Source: Rheinheimera sp.
GTDB taxonomy: Bacteria; Pseudomonadota; Gammaproteobacteria; Enterobacterales; Alteromonadaceae
Assembly (NCBI GenBank): GCA_008015325.1
Contig: SSFI01000034.1
Location: forward strand, 1-64,000
Reading direction: 5' to 3'
Length of the DNA stretch: 64,000 nucleotides
Numbering within the stretch: the stretch's first letter is position 1; each line of letters starts with the position of its first letter. Shown piece after piece: positions 8,732 through 17,143 of this stretch. The notes under the pieces are model-generated. The model did no database searches, had not been told where the DNA came from, and was given only the letters and a program-made list of their open reading frames with translations. A program made the translations under genes and the position numbers.

Positions 8732-9071
8732 CAGGTGACTCCGTTAATGTAGCCGGAAGATCCCCGAACGACACAGCGCGAGAAAATACTTTGAGGTGGC
8801 AAAACGCCGGTCAGACTGCAACTGACCCGGCAAAACAAAGAGGGAGAGGCGGCAGACTGATTTACAACAAAGAAGGTCGACTGGGTATGTCCAAGGAAAT
8901 GCAGCCTCTGGCAAAAAGTTATATTGATCTTAAAGAACCGGCACCGCTCTGGTCAAGGTAAAGCTGGTCAGAACAGCTATCTCGCCCACCACAAAAAACA
9001 GTACCGCGGAGTAGCGTCCTTGCTAGCCTCCGCGGTTCTCTAACCGGTATCAATCTGAGCCTCAGGGCTTA
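8732..9071. other. Intergenic region corA - TonB receptor
   Basis: A 340-nt gap containing the receptor's terminator (8994-9036) and no convincing gene. On the plus strand a frame without stops runs 8719-8961 and ends in a 24-codon ATG frame (8887-8961, MSKEMQPLAKSYIDLKEPAP...) with AAGAAGG 11 nt upstream. It may be a micro-ORF or a gene remnant; I cannot assign it. Confidence 0.4.
8994..9036 (-). terminator. Intrinsic terminator of the receptor operon
   Basis: ACCGCGGAG (9003-9011) pairs with CTCCGCGGT (9028-9036), with a further small inner stem; on the minus strand it is followed by a T-run (ACTGTTTTTT). It lies 36 nt beyond the receptor stop. Confidence 0.82.
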
Positions 9072-11783
9072 TCAGAACTTCTGGCTGTAACTTAACCCTA
9101 CGCTGACGCCTTCTTCGCGTTTTTGCAGAATTTCGCCTTGCTGCAGAATTTCTGTTTCTTCGTTCAGCAGGTTTTTCACCGAGAACTTCAGGTTGCCTTC
9201 CGGCAGCACTGTGTAGCTGTAAGTGAAATCCAGCGAGTGGAACGGTTGTTCATACGCGTCGTCTTTACCGTCGATGCCGGCAAAGGCGATGCGTTTGCCA
9301 AACACGTTGTACGTCAGCGTCGCGGTGTGGTCTTCGTTGTCGGAATCGTAACCGAGCTGGAAGTTCACCACGTATTTGCTGTGGCCGGTCAGCGGGCGTA
9401 CCAGGTTAGTCAGGTTTGATTCACCCAGCGCCTGCATTTCGATTTCAGACTTACTGAAAGTGACGTTGCTGTTGATAAAGAAGTTATCAACAAACTGGCC
9501 AAAACCGCCTTCGAACATATCCAGTTTTTGCAGTGCTTCGGCTTCAATGCCGTACACTTCGCCGGCTAAGGCGTTACGGAATGACATCAGCAGGTTACCG
9601 TCAGAGCCTTTGAGTTCAATGGCTTCAATCGGGTTCAGCATGTCTTTGTAAAACACGCCGATGCTGTAGTTGCTGCCTGAATCTAAGTAAGATTCAAAGC
9701 GCAGGTCGTAGCCTTTGATGTCGGTGCTCTTCAGGTCAGCAAAACCCATCACTTTAAAGTCAGTGATCGGGTCGATAAACAGCACCGGTGTGACTTCACG
9801 TAAATCCGGCCGCACCACGGTTGCACTGAAACCAAAGCGCAGTTGCGTCTCTTCAGTACGCATCCAGGTCACCGACAGGGCAGGGTACAAATCATCCTGC
9901 TGAATAGGCATCTTGGTGATATCGCCCTGCACAGCGCCGGTAGACGGGTTCAGCGGGATAGAGACCTGACGGAAATCTTCGTAACGCACACCCAGATTGA
10001 CCCGCCAGGTGTAGTCATAAGTGGCTTCCATCGCGACATAAGCGGCGTCGATCATCTGCGCGGCTTTGTAATCGTCCGCATCACCGGTTACGTCCGAAAT
10101 CTGGAAACGCTTGGCGGCGTTCTGGATGTTGGCGTCAGCGAAAATCTGGCTGTATGCCTGGCTTAAATCAGCGTTGCTGAAACCACGGGTATCAAATTTA
10201 TAACGCGCCGTTGACGCGTCGCGCTGGCGTTCGAAGTAGCTGTAACCGGTGCTGAAGGTCCATTCAGTTTTTTCAGTCGACAGTGGATATCTGGCGTTCC
10301 AGCTGGCGTTTTCGGTGTTGTCTTCCATATCGCCGAACTGATAAATCACCGCGTTGTCGCTGCGGCGCATGGTTTTGTTTTGCAGCACGCCGGCGTCGTC
10401 CAGCGAGCGGACATACAGATACTCCACTTCACCCGGCGCGCGGCGTTCAGCTTTAGCGTCGGTGTATTGCCAGTCGATATTTAAGTCACCGGCCCAATCC
10501 AGCGTATGTTTACCGCGGATCTGGTTGCTGAGCATCGAACGCTCTTCATACAGGATGTTATAAAATTCGTTTTCGCGGTTGGCTTCGTTGATAGTTTCAA
10601 TCGAATCACCGATTTTGCGTTTGATGCGATCTTTGGTGTCCTGCAGGTAGATGCTGGAGGTTTCAAAGCGGTTGTTGTTGTCCCACTCAAAACCAAAGTT
10701 CAGCATGCCGGACAATTTCACCTGATGTTCGGTACGCAGAATGTCGTCATAGCGGTTCAGCGGCGTCAGTTCACTGCCGGTGGTGATGGAATAATACCGT
10801 TCCTGATCTTTGCTGTTTTCGCTCGACTGGTCGTAGCTGACGCCGGCCATCACACCAAATACGCGCTCGCCGATATCAAAGCGGTTGCCCCAGGACATGC
10901 TGGCATCATAAGCCGGGCCCAGGCTTTTCTCATTCACGTCCAGCTGACGGTTCATTTCCAGACCAAGATTGCGGTTAATCAGCTCGGCTTTGGCCAGATT
11001 GTCGGCGTTGACGCCACCGAGGCCCTGGGCAATTTTCACCAGATCCAGCGAGCCATATTGCGCGACTGCCGCACGGAATGGTTCTGACAGACTGCGGGTT
11101 CCGTCATCACGGCCACGCCAGTCATCACCGCCACCGCTATATTCGAGGCCCTTGTCGCTGCTGAGGCTGTTGTATTCAGTACCCACTGATAAGCTGAATA
11201 CTTGGTCTAACGGAATGCTGCTGGTGCGTATATTGATATTCCCGCCACCAAAAGCAGCCGGTAATTCCGGCGAATAGGATTTTTGCACCACCATACTTTC
11301 GATGATGCCGGCCGGGAACATATCCATCGGCACGACGTTCCGTGTTGGGTCCGGGCTTGGTACTTGGGCGCCGTTTAACAGCGTGGATGAGTAACGCTCA
11401 CCAAGACCACGTACGTAGATAAATTTGTCTTTAACCAGCGTCAAACCTGTCACGCGGCGCAGGGCGGCGGCGGCGTTGCCGTCACCGGCACGGGAGATTT
11501 GGTCCATACCCAGCAACTCGGCAACAAAGGGTTGCTGACGACGCTCTTCTGCAGTGGCGGCTGCAGAGCTTAACAGACGGCCTGACACGTTAATCCGCTC
11601 AACGGCCTGAGTTTCATCTGGTGTTGCTGCGTAGGTAGCAGGTGCTGTCACTGCTTGTGCTGCTTCCTGCGCTACCGGAGCGGTTAACGGCAGGGCTGCG
11701 CTGGCAGTTAAGGCCAATAAGACTGCGCGGGTGACGCGGTTCGGGTTTAATTGCAATGGGCCAAATGGGTGCAAGCTACTCAT
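9072..11783 (-). CDS. TonB-dependent outer-membrane receptor, probable Pho-regulon member
   Basis: Energy-coupled outer-membrane importer of 903 residues. The N-terminus has a signal peptide (RAVLLALTASAALPLTAPVAQ), a plug domain (VERINVSGRLL... ALRRVTGLTLVKDKFIYVRGLGERYSSTLLNGAQVPSPDP... VVQKSYSPELPAAFGGGNINIRTSS, about 60-205) and a 22-strand barrel ending SYSQKF. It is the second gene after the duplicated lipoprotein: the gap is 132 nt with a hairpin, and no independent promoter is obvious. Both therefore probably answer to the four-unit Pho array at 14683-14722. The ligand is unknown; the regulation suggests a phosphorus-containing compound or phosphate itself (inference). Siderophore or carbohydrate uptake cannot be excluded from the sequence. 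Confidence 0.93.
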   Translation of the reverse strand: MSSLHPFGPLQLNPNRVTRAVLLALTASAALPLTAPVAQEAAQAVTAPATYAATPDETQAVERINVSGRLLSSAAATAEERRQQPFVAELLGMDQISRAGDGNAAAALRRVTGLTLVKDKFIYVRGLGERYSSTLLNGAQVPSPDPTRNVVPMDMFPAGIIESMVVQKSYSPELPAAFGGGNINIRTSSIPLDQVFSLSVGTEYNSLSSDKGLEYSGGGDDWRGRDDGTRSLSEPFRAAVAQYGSLDLVKIAQGLGGVNADNLAKAELINRNLGLEMNRQLDVNEKSLGPAYDASMSWGNRFDIGERVFGVMAGVSYDQSSENSKDQERYYSITTGSELTPLNRYDDILRTEHQVKLSGMLNFGFEWDNNNRFETSSIYLQDTKDRIKRKIGDSIETINEANRENEFYNILYEERSMLSNQIRGKHTLDWAGDLNIDWQYTDAKAERRAPGEVEYLYVRSLDDAGVLQNKTMRRSDNAVIYQFGDMEDNTENASWNARYPLSTEKTEWTFSTGYSYFERQRDASTARYKFDTRGFSNADLSQAYSQIFADANIQNAAKRFQISDVTGDADDYKAAQMIDAAYVAMEATYDYTWRVNLGVRYEDFRQVSIPLNPSTGAVQGDITKMPIQQDDLYPALSVTWMRTEETQLRFGFSATVVRPDLREVTPVLFIDPITDFKVMGFADLKSTDIKGYDLRFESYLDSGSNYSIGVFYKDMLNPIEAIELKGSDGNLLMSFRNALAGEVYGIEAEALQKLDMFEGGFGQFVDNFFINSNVTFSKSEIEMQALGESNLTNLVRPLTGHSKYVVNFQLGYDSDNEDHTATLTYNVFGKRIAFAGIDGKDDAYEQPFHSLDFTYSYTVLPEGNLKFSVKNLLNEETEILQQGEILQKREEGVSVGLSYSQKF

Positions 11784-11875
11784 TTTTCTGGATCCTGTCG
11801 GCTGTTCATTTCAGCCAGAGTTTTTATCTGCCCGGTTTTGGCCGGGTTCTACGCAAAAGTCTCTCTCAGCACAAA

Positions 11876-11903
11876 GCCGGCCTTTGAAGATTCAAAAGCC
11901 GGC
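11876..11903 (-). other. Intercistronic hairpin between lipoprotein and TonB receptor
   Basis: GCCGGCCTTTGAA (11876-11888) and TTCAAAAGCCGGC (11891-11903) pair almost fully around a 2-nt loop. On the minus strand it is followed by only a short T-run. It may act as a partial terminator or mRNA-stability element setting the ratio of lipoprotein to receptor. Confidence 0.5.
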
Positions 11904-11915
11904 GTTTGATAGTGC

Positions 11916-14624
11916 TTAGTTGCCTAAACCAGTGGTCCAGCCTTTAGTCCAGTCGTTGGCCGCATCCATGGCGCCGACAAAGGTGGTCTTGGTAAAGAAG
12001 CTGTCTACTGCGGCCATGTCTTTGGCTGCTGTAGTGTCGATGGTGTAAAGGCCGTTCAGTACAGCAGCCTGGTCGGCAGCCGTTTTGTTGCCTTGCTGAC
12101 CTTCAAACCACTGTTTGACAGTCATGGTTGGTGAGACTGTGCCTTTGAATGGTTCCGGGCAACCCAGGACTGAGTGCGTCATCACCAGTTTGGCGCTCGC
12201 CGCTAAAGCCTGAGATTGCGTCGATTCAATTTCCAGACATTCACCCATGGCGCCGGTGTCAGTTTTTGGACCGGCGATCAGGATGTTGTGCAGCTTGGCT
12301 GAAGTACCGGCGCGCAGCAGGATGCCTTCAGAGTCCATGTCAGCAGACTTAAAGGTGTTACCGATAATGGTCATGTTGGCGATAGTCGGCTCTGACAGTG
12401 GCGTCGCTGAGAAATTGGTCGACTGGTTATCCGCTTCGATACCACGGTTAGTCACAGTGTTCGCTGCATCGTGTTTCACCAGCAGGAACTGCGCTTTGCC
12501 GTTCCAGCCGTCAGTCCAGTCCAGTGAATCGTCTTCGTTGCCAGTCAACACCACATATTTCACGTTGACAGTACCGCCGAACAGTTCCAGGCCGTCGTCA
12601 AGGTTTTTGTGGATTTGAATATGGTCCACCACAGTGCCTTTACCGACACCAGCCAGGGTCAGACCGTTTAATTCATTGTCTTTAATCACTTCGTAACCGG
12701 CGTTGCGGATTTGCACGTACTTGATCACGCCAGAGTTGTCATCCGCTTTGTAACCGCCGTATGGGCCGGCGTTGCCTTCCGCTTCGATAGAGCAGGTGGT
12801 GGCAGCCTGGTCACACTTGTTGCTTGGTGCGTTGCCCAGCACCACAATACCGCCCCATTGACCAGCGCGGGTGGCCGAGCCAATCACGTCCTGCAGTGAG
12901 GTGAACACGATAGGCGCTGTTGGCGAGCCTTCCGCCATCAGTTTGCTGCCGCGGGCAATCACTAAGTAATCCTGACCAGATTTGCCGTACACACGCACAC
13001 CCGGGTCAATGCTTAATGTTGCTGAAGTGGTGTTATCACCGCCTACAGTGACTTTACCGTTTAACACATAATCAGCACCGGCTTTTAATGCCACGTTGCT
13101 GGTCAGTGTGCCTTTGACTTCACAGTTCAGTTTACCGGTTAAAGATGCGACTTCTGTAGTGCCGGCCGGGCAAGCCGTCAGCGCTGCGTTGCTGGCGTGT
13201 AAGCCGTGGGTCCAGCCTTTAGTCCAGTCGGTGATGCCATCAAAAGCACCGATATAAGTCACGTTGTCGAACCATGGGTCAACAAAGTTCTGCATGTTGT
13301 AGCCTTTGCCAAGCGCCGGTGAAGTTGCAGCTGGCATGTAACCGCCTAATAACGGGTCGGCAATGCTGTTGTCAGGCTGGGCAGCAAACCATTTCGCCAC
13401 GTCTAACAGCGTGTTGCCGGCAGCATCTTTTGGCGATTTGAAGTTTTCCGGGCAGTTCACAATCGAGTTACGGAAGATGATTTTGCCGCTGTTCGCGTTA
13501 GCAACAGATTCCGGTGTTTCGATTTCAAAACACTCACCCATGCCTTTTGGTCCGGTGATGATGGTGTTGTAAATCTCACCGGCGGTACCGGCGCGCAGCA
13601 GGATACCTTCAGAATCGGCCGCAGCTGATGTGAAGGCGTTGCCGATAATGGTCATGTTGGCAATGCGTGGTTTTGACACTGGTGTGGCGTCAAACTTCGA
13701 CGACTGGTTGTCTGCTTCGATGGCGCGGTTGGCTTCGAGGTTGTTCGGGTTGTGACGAATCAGCACATGTTGCACGCGGCCGGTCCAGCCGTCTGCCCAG
13801 TCCAGTGAATCGTCGCGGTTACCGGTCAGCACTAAGTGTTTAACATCAACAGTACCGCCGAAGAATTCGACGCCGTCGTCTGAGTTGTTATGCACTTGCA
13901 GGTAATCAACGACTGTGCCTGAGCCGACACCGGCGAACGTCACGCCGTTTAATTCGTTATCTTTGATGACTTCATAACCAGCGTATTTGACCTGAACAAA
14001 TTTCAGAATACCGCTGCTGTCAGTCGGGCGGTCGCCACCGTAAGGGCCGGCGTTACCTTCTGCTTCAATTTTACAGGAAGCCAGCGCCGCTGCGTCGCAC
14101 TTGTTGGTTGGTGCTTTCCCCAGCAGCACTATACCGCCCCATTGGCCGGCAGATGCGTCGTTGGCAGTACCAATCATGTCGTTGACTGAGGTAAACACGA
14201 TAGGCGCGTTGGCAGAGCCAACTGCGCTGATTTTAGAACCGCGTGCGACCACTAAGAAATCGGCGCCGGATTTACCAAACACAGTGGTGCCTGGTTCAAT
14301 CGTCAGGGTCGCGCTGTTGGCGTTGTCATTACCGACCTGTACTTTACCGCTTAACGCCCAGACGATGCCTGAAGTGAAAGTGGCGTCGGCTGTTAAAGTG
14401 CCGCTGACTTCACAAATGGTTTTGCTGATGCCACCGACTGCGGCGCCTTCTTTGGCAAAGCTTGGACATTTGCTGGTTGGCGTCGTAGGTGTGGTCGGTG
14501 TCGTTGGGGTTGTTGGTGTGGTCGCGCCAGCACCAGTGCTAATCACAATGTCGCCGCCGCCACAACCGGCCAGGAATAAAGCAGTCGAAATTGCGCTTAA
14601 CTTTAAAATCTTACCAAAAGCCAT
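11916..14624 (-). CDS. Duplicated-domain outer-membrane lipoprotein, likely right-handed beta-helix
   Basis: Surface or periplasmic lipoprotein of 902 residues, function unknown. The signal MAFGKILKLSAISTALFLAGC has lipobox LAGC (Cys21); Gly at +2 favours the outer membrane. A Thr/Pro linker of TTP repeats (35-50) leads into two tandem copies of one ~420-residue domain (about 53-475 and 484-902). Both copies share GTLT...SGKVQVG, EPGTTVFGKSG, LVVARGSKI, APIVFTS, GQWGGIVLLG, EAEGNAGPYGG, YEVIKDNELNGVT, GGTVDVKHLVLTGN, DDSLDWADGW, IEADNQSS, IANMTIIGN, SEGILLRAGT, GECFEIE and DWTKGWTHGL. The repeated short V/I/G strands suggest a pectate-lyase-like beta-helix (inference). It is the first gene of the receptor operon, divergent from phoB, behind a strong Pho array. 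A substrate-capturing partner of the receptor is the simplest model. Confidence 0.85.
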   Translation of the reverse strand: MAFGKILKLSAISTALFLAGCGGGDIVISTGAGATTPTTPTTPTTPTTPTSKCPSFAKEGAAVGGISKTICEVSGTLTADATFTSGIVWALSGKVQVGNDNANSATLTIEPGTTVFGKSGADFLVVARGSKISAVGSANAPIVFTSVNDMIGTANDASAGQWGGIVLLGKAPTNKCDAAALASCKIEAEGNAGPYGGDRPTDSSGILKFVQVKYAGYEVIKDNELNGVTFAGVGSGTVVDYLQVHNNSDDGVEFFGGTVDVKHLVLTGNRDDSLDWADGWTGRVQHVLIRHNPNNLEANRAIEADNQSSKFDATPVSKPRIANMTIIGNAFTSAAADSEGILLRAGTAGEIYNTIITGPKGMGECFEIETPESVANANSGKIIFRNSIVNCPENFKSPKDAAGNTLLDVAKWFAAQPDNSIADPLLGGYMPAATSPALGKGYNMQNFVDPWFDNVTYIGAFDGITDWTKGWTHGLHASNAALTACPAGTTEVASLTGKLNCEVKGTLTSNVALKAGADYVLNGKVTVGGDNTTSATLSIDPGVRVYGKSGQDYLVIARGSKLMAEGSPTAPIVFTSLQDVIGSATRAGQWGGIVVLGNAPSNKCDQAATTCSIEAEGNAGPYGGYKADDNSGVIKYVQIRNAGYEVIKDNELNGLTLAGVGKGTVVDHIQIHKNLDDGLELFGGTVNVKYVVLTGNEDDSLDWTDGWNGKAQFLLVKHDAANTVTNRGIEADNQSTNFSATPLSEPTIANMTIIGNTFKSADMDSEGILLRAGTSAKLHNILIAGPKTDTGAMGECLEIESTQSQALAASAKLVMTHSVLGCPEPFKGTVSPTMTVKQWFEGQQGNKTAADQAAVLNGLYTIDTTAAKDMAAVDSFFTKTTFVGAMDAANDWTKGWTTGLGN
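14475..14522 (-). repeat. 9-bp tandem repeats coding the TTP linker
   Basis: About five imperfect copies of a 9-bp unit (GGTGTCGTT-like on the plus strand) encode the Thr-Thr-Pro linker after the lipoprotein anchor. Such repeats can change copy number by slippage; being multiples of three, changes would only alter linker length. Confidence 0.8.
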
Positions 14625-14682
14625 CTTAATCTCCGTCGATGCAGTGGGTCATAAAAAACTGCAATGACGGTAAATCCCGGGC

Positions 14683-14722
14683 GTGACTGTTTTATGACAG
14701 AATGTTGGCAGGCAGATGACAG
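14683..14722 (-). promoter_or_regulatory. Four-unit Pho box for the lipoprotein/TonB-receptor operon
   Basis: Read on the minus strand, units start every 11 bp: CTGTCAT (14722), CTGCCAA (14711), CTGTCAT (14700), CAGTCAC (14689). The last two with their AAAA spacer match the enterobacterial 18-bp Pho-box consensus almost perfectly. The array lies about 60 nt upstream of the start codon; the -10 in this spacing is weak (TACCGT). Confidence 0.85.
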
Positions 14723-14761
14723 TGCTGGCGGCAGCAAGTGTGGCGCCGGCTGGCGTGGCTT

Positions 14762-14801
14762 CTGTCAAAAAATCTTCAGAAAACTGTCACGGAACTGTCT
14801 T
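14762..14801 (+). promoter_or_regulatory. Four-unit distal Pho box facing phoB
   Basis: Units at exact 11-bp steps on the plus strand: CTGTCAA (14762), TCTTCAG (14773), CTGTCAC (14784), CTGTCTT (14795). A possible -10 TAATAT starts at 14811. It is 190 nt from the phoB ATG and back-to-back with the minus-strand array, so it could drive a long-leader phoB transcript or help load PhoB cooperatively across the intergenic region. Confidence 0.75.
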
Positions 14802-14915
14802 GCCAGTTCGTAATATTTTGACGCCGACAGCCGGCTGAGTTGTCGCCGGTGGAAAAGGCTGATAGTGCTGGCTATATGCAAATGAATTGTGACAAAGTCA
14901 GCACCGGACTGCTGT

Positions 14916-14949
14916 CTTTCATAAAATTGTCATAATAAGGCGGGATACT
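14916..14949 (+). promoter_or_regulatory. Proximal Pho box and -10 of phoB
   Basis: CTTTCAT (14916-14922), AAAA, TTGTCAT (14927-14933) form a two-unit box; -10 candidate GATACT starts at 14944, 10 nt downstream. This indicates autoregulation of phoBR, as in other proteobacteria. Confidence 0.8.
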
Positions 14950-14988
14950 CAAAGCAGTACCCAAAACCTCGGATGATGGTAACAGGCT

Positions 14989-15675
14989 ATGTCGAGACGA
15001 ATTCTGATAGTGGAAGATGAAGCACCAATTCGCGATATGTTGTGTTTTGTGCTGGAACAAAATGGATATCAGGCCAGTACAGCGGCTGATTTTGACAGTG
15101 CAATTAATCAGTTGGTGGAACCTTACCCGGATTTGGTGCTGCTGGACTGGATGCTGCCAGGTGGCAGTGGCATTCAAATTGCCAAAAAGATGAAACAACA
15201 TGAACTGACCCGCAGCATTCCGATCATCATGATCACGGCACGCGGTGAAGAAGAAGACAAAGTGCGGGGCCTTGAAGTCGGCGCTGACGACTATGTCACC
15301 AAGCCGTTTTCCCCGAAAGAGCTGATGGCGCGCATCAAAGCGGTTATCCGCCGCGTGGCACCGACCAGCCTCGATGAAGTGATCGAAGTGCAGGGGTTAA
15401 AACTGGACCCGGTGTCACATCGCGTCACTGCGGTCGATCAGCCGCTGGATATGGGCCCGACCGAGTTCCGCCTGCTGCATTTCTTTATGACGCATCCGGA
15501 GCGGGTGTACAGCCGTGAACAACTGCTTGACCATGTCTGGGGCACCAATGTTTATGTCGAAGACCGCACGGTCGACGTGCATATCCGCCGGCTGCGTAAA
15601 GCGATTTCACATGGTGGCCATGACCGCTTGGTGCAAACCGTACGTGGCTCCGGCTATCGTTTTTCGGTAAAATAA
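14989..15675 (+). CDS. phoB: Phosphate regulon response regulator PhoB
   Basis: OmpR-type transcription activator of the Pho regulon, 228 residues. The receiver domain has the acidic pair in VEDEAP (9-10), phospho-acceptor Asp53 in [12 protein letters not shown], a conserved Thr in [11 protein letters not shown], and the Lys of VTKPFSP. The C-terminal winged helix (ESFRLL-type [31 protein letters not shown] and [15 protein letters not shown]) is canonical. [12 protein letters not shown] and [21 protein letters not shown] are specific to PhoB. The start lies after a weak AGG site. phoR follows after 55 nt. Its binding sites occur upstream of at least six transcription units in this window, including its own. 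Confidence 0.97.
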   Translation: MSRRILIVEDEAPIRDMLCFVLEQNGYQASTAADFDSAINQLVEPYPDLVLLDWMLPGGSGIQIAKKMKQHELTRSIPIIMITARGEEEDKVRGLEVGADDYVTKPFSPKELMARIKAVIRRVAPTSLDEVIEVQGLKLDPVSHRVTAVDQPLDMGPTEFRLLHFFMTHPERVYSREQLLDHVWGTNVYVEDRTVDVHIRRLRKAISHGGHDRLVQTVRGSGYRFSVK

Positions 15676-15730
15676 CCTCAGTCTGCCGGGCGGCTTGTTG
15701 CTGACAGGCCGTCGCAACCAAGTAGGTACT

Positions 15731-17071
15731 ATGCGTTTATTACTGTCTAAACGGGCTATTGCCACTCGCCTGGCTGGCTTGTTTTTGCTGGCTGCAGCGC
15801 TGGGCTGGCTGTTTGATCTGACCAGCGAGTTCCTGTTGTTGTTTGCACTTGGCATTATTGCCTGGCATTACAAACATTTGTTTTTATTAGATAAATGGTT
15901 ATGGCGTGACCGCAAGTTATCGCCACCGGCCGGCGATGGCAGCTGGCAGCAGGTGTTTGACGGTATTTATTATCGTCAGCGTAAAGCACGCAAGAAAAAC
16001 AAAGACTTACGCGCATTGGTCCGGCGATTCCGTGACGGGGCTGAAGCTTTACCGGATGCCATAGTGGTGCTGAGCCTGGACTGGACTATCGTCTGGTGCA
16101 ACAAACTGGCGCAACAGTTGGCGGGCTTGCGCTGGCCGATGGACGAACGTCAGCGCATTGATAACCTGATTCGTAACCCCGAATTTCAGCAGTATCTGCA
16201 ACAGCAAAACTTCGAACAGGCGATTGAGCTGCCTTCGCCGTTGACCGAAGATCTGACGCTGGAATACCGCGTGCTGCAATATGGCGAAAAACAGTATCTG
16301 CTGATCATTCGCGATATCACCCAGCTCAAGCAGTTAGAACAAATCCGCAAAGATTTCGTCGCCAACGTGTCGCATGAACTGCGCACACCGCTGACCGTGC
16401 TGCAGGGGTATCTGGAAATGATGGAACCTGAGCATTTGCCGCAGCAGGCGATTTGGCAAAAAGCGCATTCAGTGATGCTGGACCAGACCAAACGGATGGA
16501 CAATCTGGTGCAGCAGTTGCTGACGCTGTCACGGATTGAAGCCGCCGCCAAAGTGCATTACGACGACAATGTTGATGCGCCGGCGATGCTGCTGTTGCTG
16601 GAGCAGGAAGCGCATAGCCTGAACCGGGAAAAACAGCATCATATCCAATTTGAGATTGACCCGGATTTGCGTGTCAATGCCATCACCGAAGAGTTGCGCA
16701 GCGCCTTTTCCAATCTGGTGACTAACGCGATTAAATACACCCCGGATGGCGGCGAGATCAAAGTCAGCTGGCGGCGCGAACATCACAAAGCAGTATTTAC
16801 TGTCACCGACAACGGTGAAGGTATAGCGCCACAGCACGTCAAGCGCTTAACTGAGCGGTTCTACCGGGTCGATCAGGCGCGGGCACGCAACACCGGCGGC
16901 ACCGGTCTTGGCCTGGCGATTGTTAAACACGTATTGTCGCGTCATCAAAGCCGGCTGATGATTTTCAGTGAACCAAAACGCGGCAGTTCGTTTTCTTTTG
17001 CGCTGCCGCCGGAGCTGGTGGTCGGCGAGCTGACTGCCACTCAACCGAAGTTACCGAAAAAGTTGAAGTAA
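15731..17071 (+). CDS. phoR: Phosphate regulon sensor kinase PhoR
   Basis: Membrane histidine kinase that phosphorylates PhoB when the Pst system reports low phosphate. Two hydrophobic segments at the N-terminus (about 12-28 and 32-45) with almost no periplasmic loop, a PhoR-specific linker (WQQVFDGIYYRQRKARKKNKDLRALVRRFRD), a PAS domain (ALPDAIVVLSLDWTIVWCNKLAQQLAG), the dimerization helix with His215 in FVANVSHELRTPL, and HATPase motifs NLVTNAIKYTPDG, DNGEGIA, FYRVDQARARNTGGTGLGLAIVKH. I chose ATG 15731, preceded by AGTAGG, over an in-frame TTG 36 nt upstream. It ends just before a 23-bp palindrome. Confidence 0.96.
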   Translation: MRLLLSKRAIATRLAGLFLLAAALGWLFDLTSEFLLLFALGIIAWHYKHLFLLDKWLWRDRKLSPPAGDGSWQQVFDGIYYRQRKARKKNKDLRALVRRFRDGAEALPDAIVVLSLDWTIVWCNKLAQQLAGLRWPMDERQRIDNLIRNPEFQQYLQQQNFEQAIELPSPLTEDLTLEYRVLQYGEKQYLLIIRDITQLKQLEQIRKDFVANVSHELRTPLTVLQGYLEMMEPEHLPQQAIWQKAHSVMLDQTKRMDNLVQQLLTLSRIEAAAKVHYDDNVDAPAMLLLLEQEAHSLNREKQHHIQFEIDPDLRVNAITEELRSAFSNLVTNAIKYTPDGGEIKVSWRREHHKAVFTVTDNGEGIAPQHVKRLTERFYRVDQARARNTGGTGLGLAIVKHVLSRHQSRLMIFSEPKRGSSFSFALPPELVVGELTATQPKLPKKLK

Positions 17072-17082
17072 GCTACATACCC

Positions 17083-17137
17083 TGGGGTCAGGTCTTGCCT
17101 TGTGCGCCAAAGGTGCACAAGGCAAGACCTGACCCCA
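17083..17137. repeat. Perfect 23-bp inverted repeat, REP-like element
   Basis: Two exactly complementary 23-nt arms (17083-17105 and 17115-17137) flank a 9-nt loop. Each arm begins TGGGGTCAGGTCTTGC in its own 5'-3' sense, a core I associate with REP elements mobilised by TnpA-REP (RAYT) transposases in other bacteria. It lies between the convergent phoR and amidohydrolase genes and would form a strong hairpin in either transcript, so it may end both. No transposase is nearby. Confidence 0.8.
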
Positions 17138-17143
17138 AAGGCA

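Noticed and set aside
10506..11087. 193-codon plus-strand frame inside the TonB receptor gene
   Set aside because: Antisense shadow of the receptor barrel; no recognisable domain or start signal.
14475..14522. Short tandem repeats that might look like a CRISPR or regulatory array
   Set aside because: They are 9-bp coding repeats in frame with a Thr-Thr-Pro linker, with no spacers.
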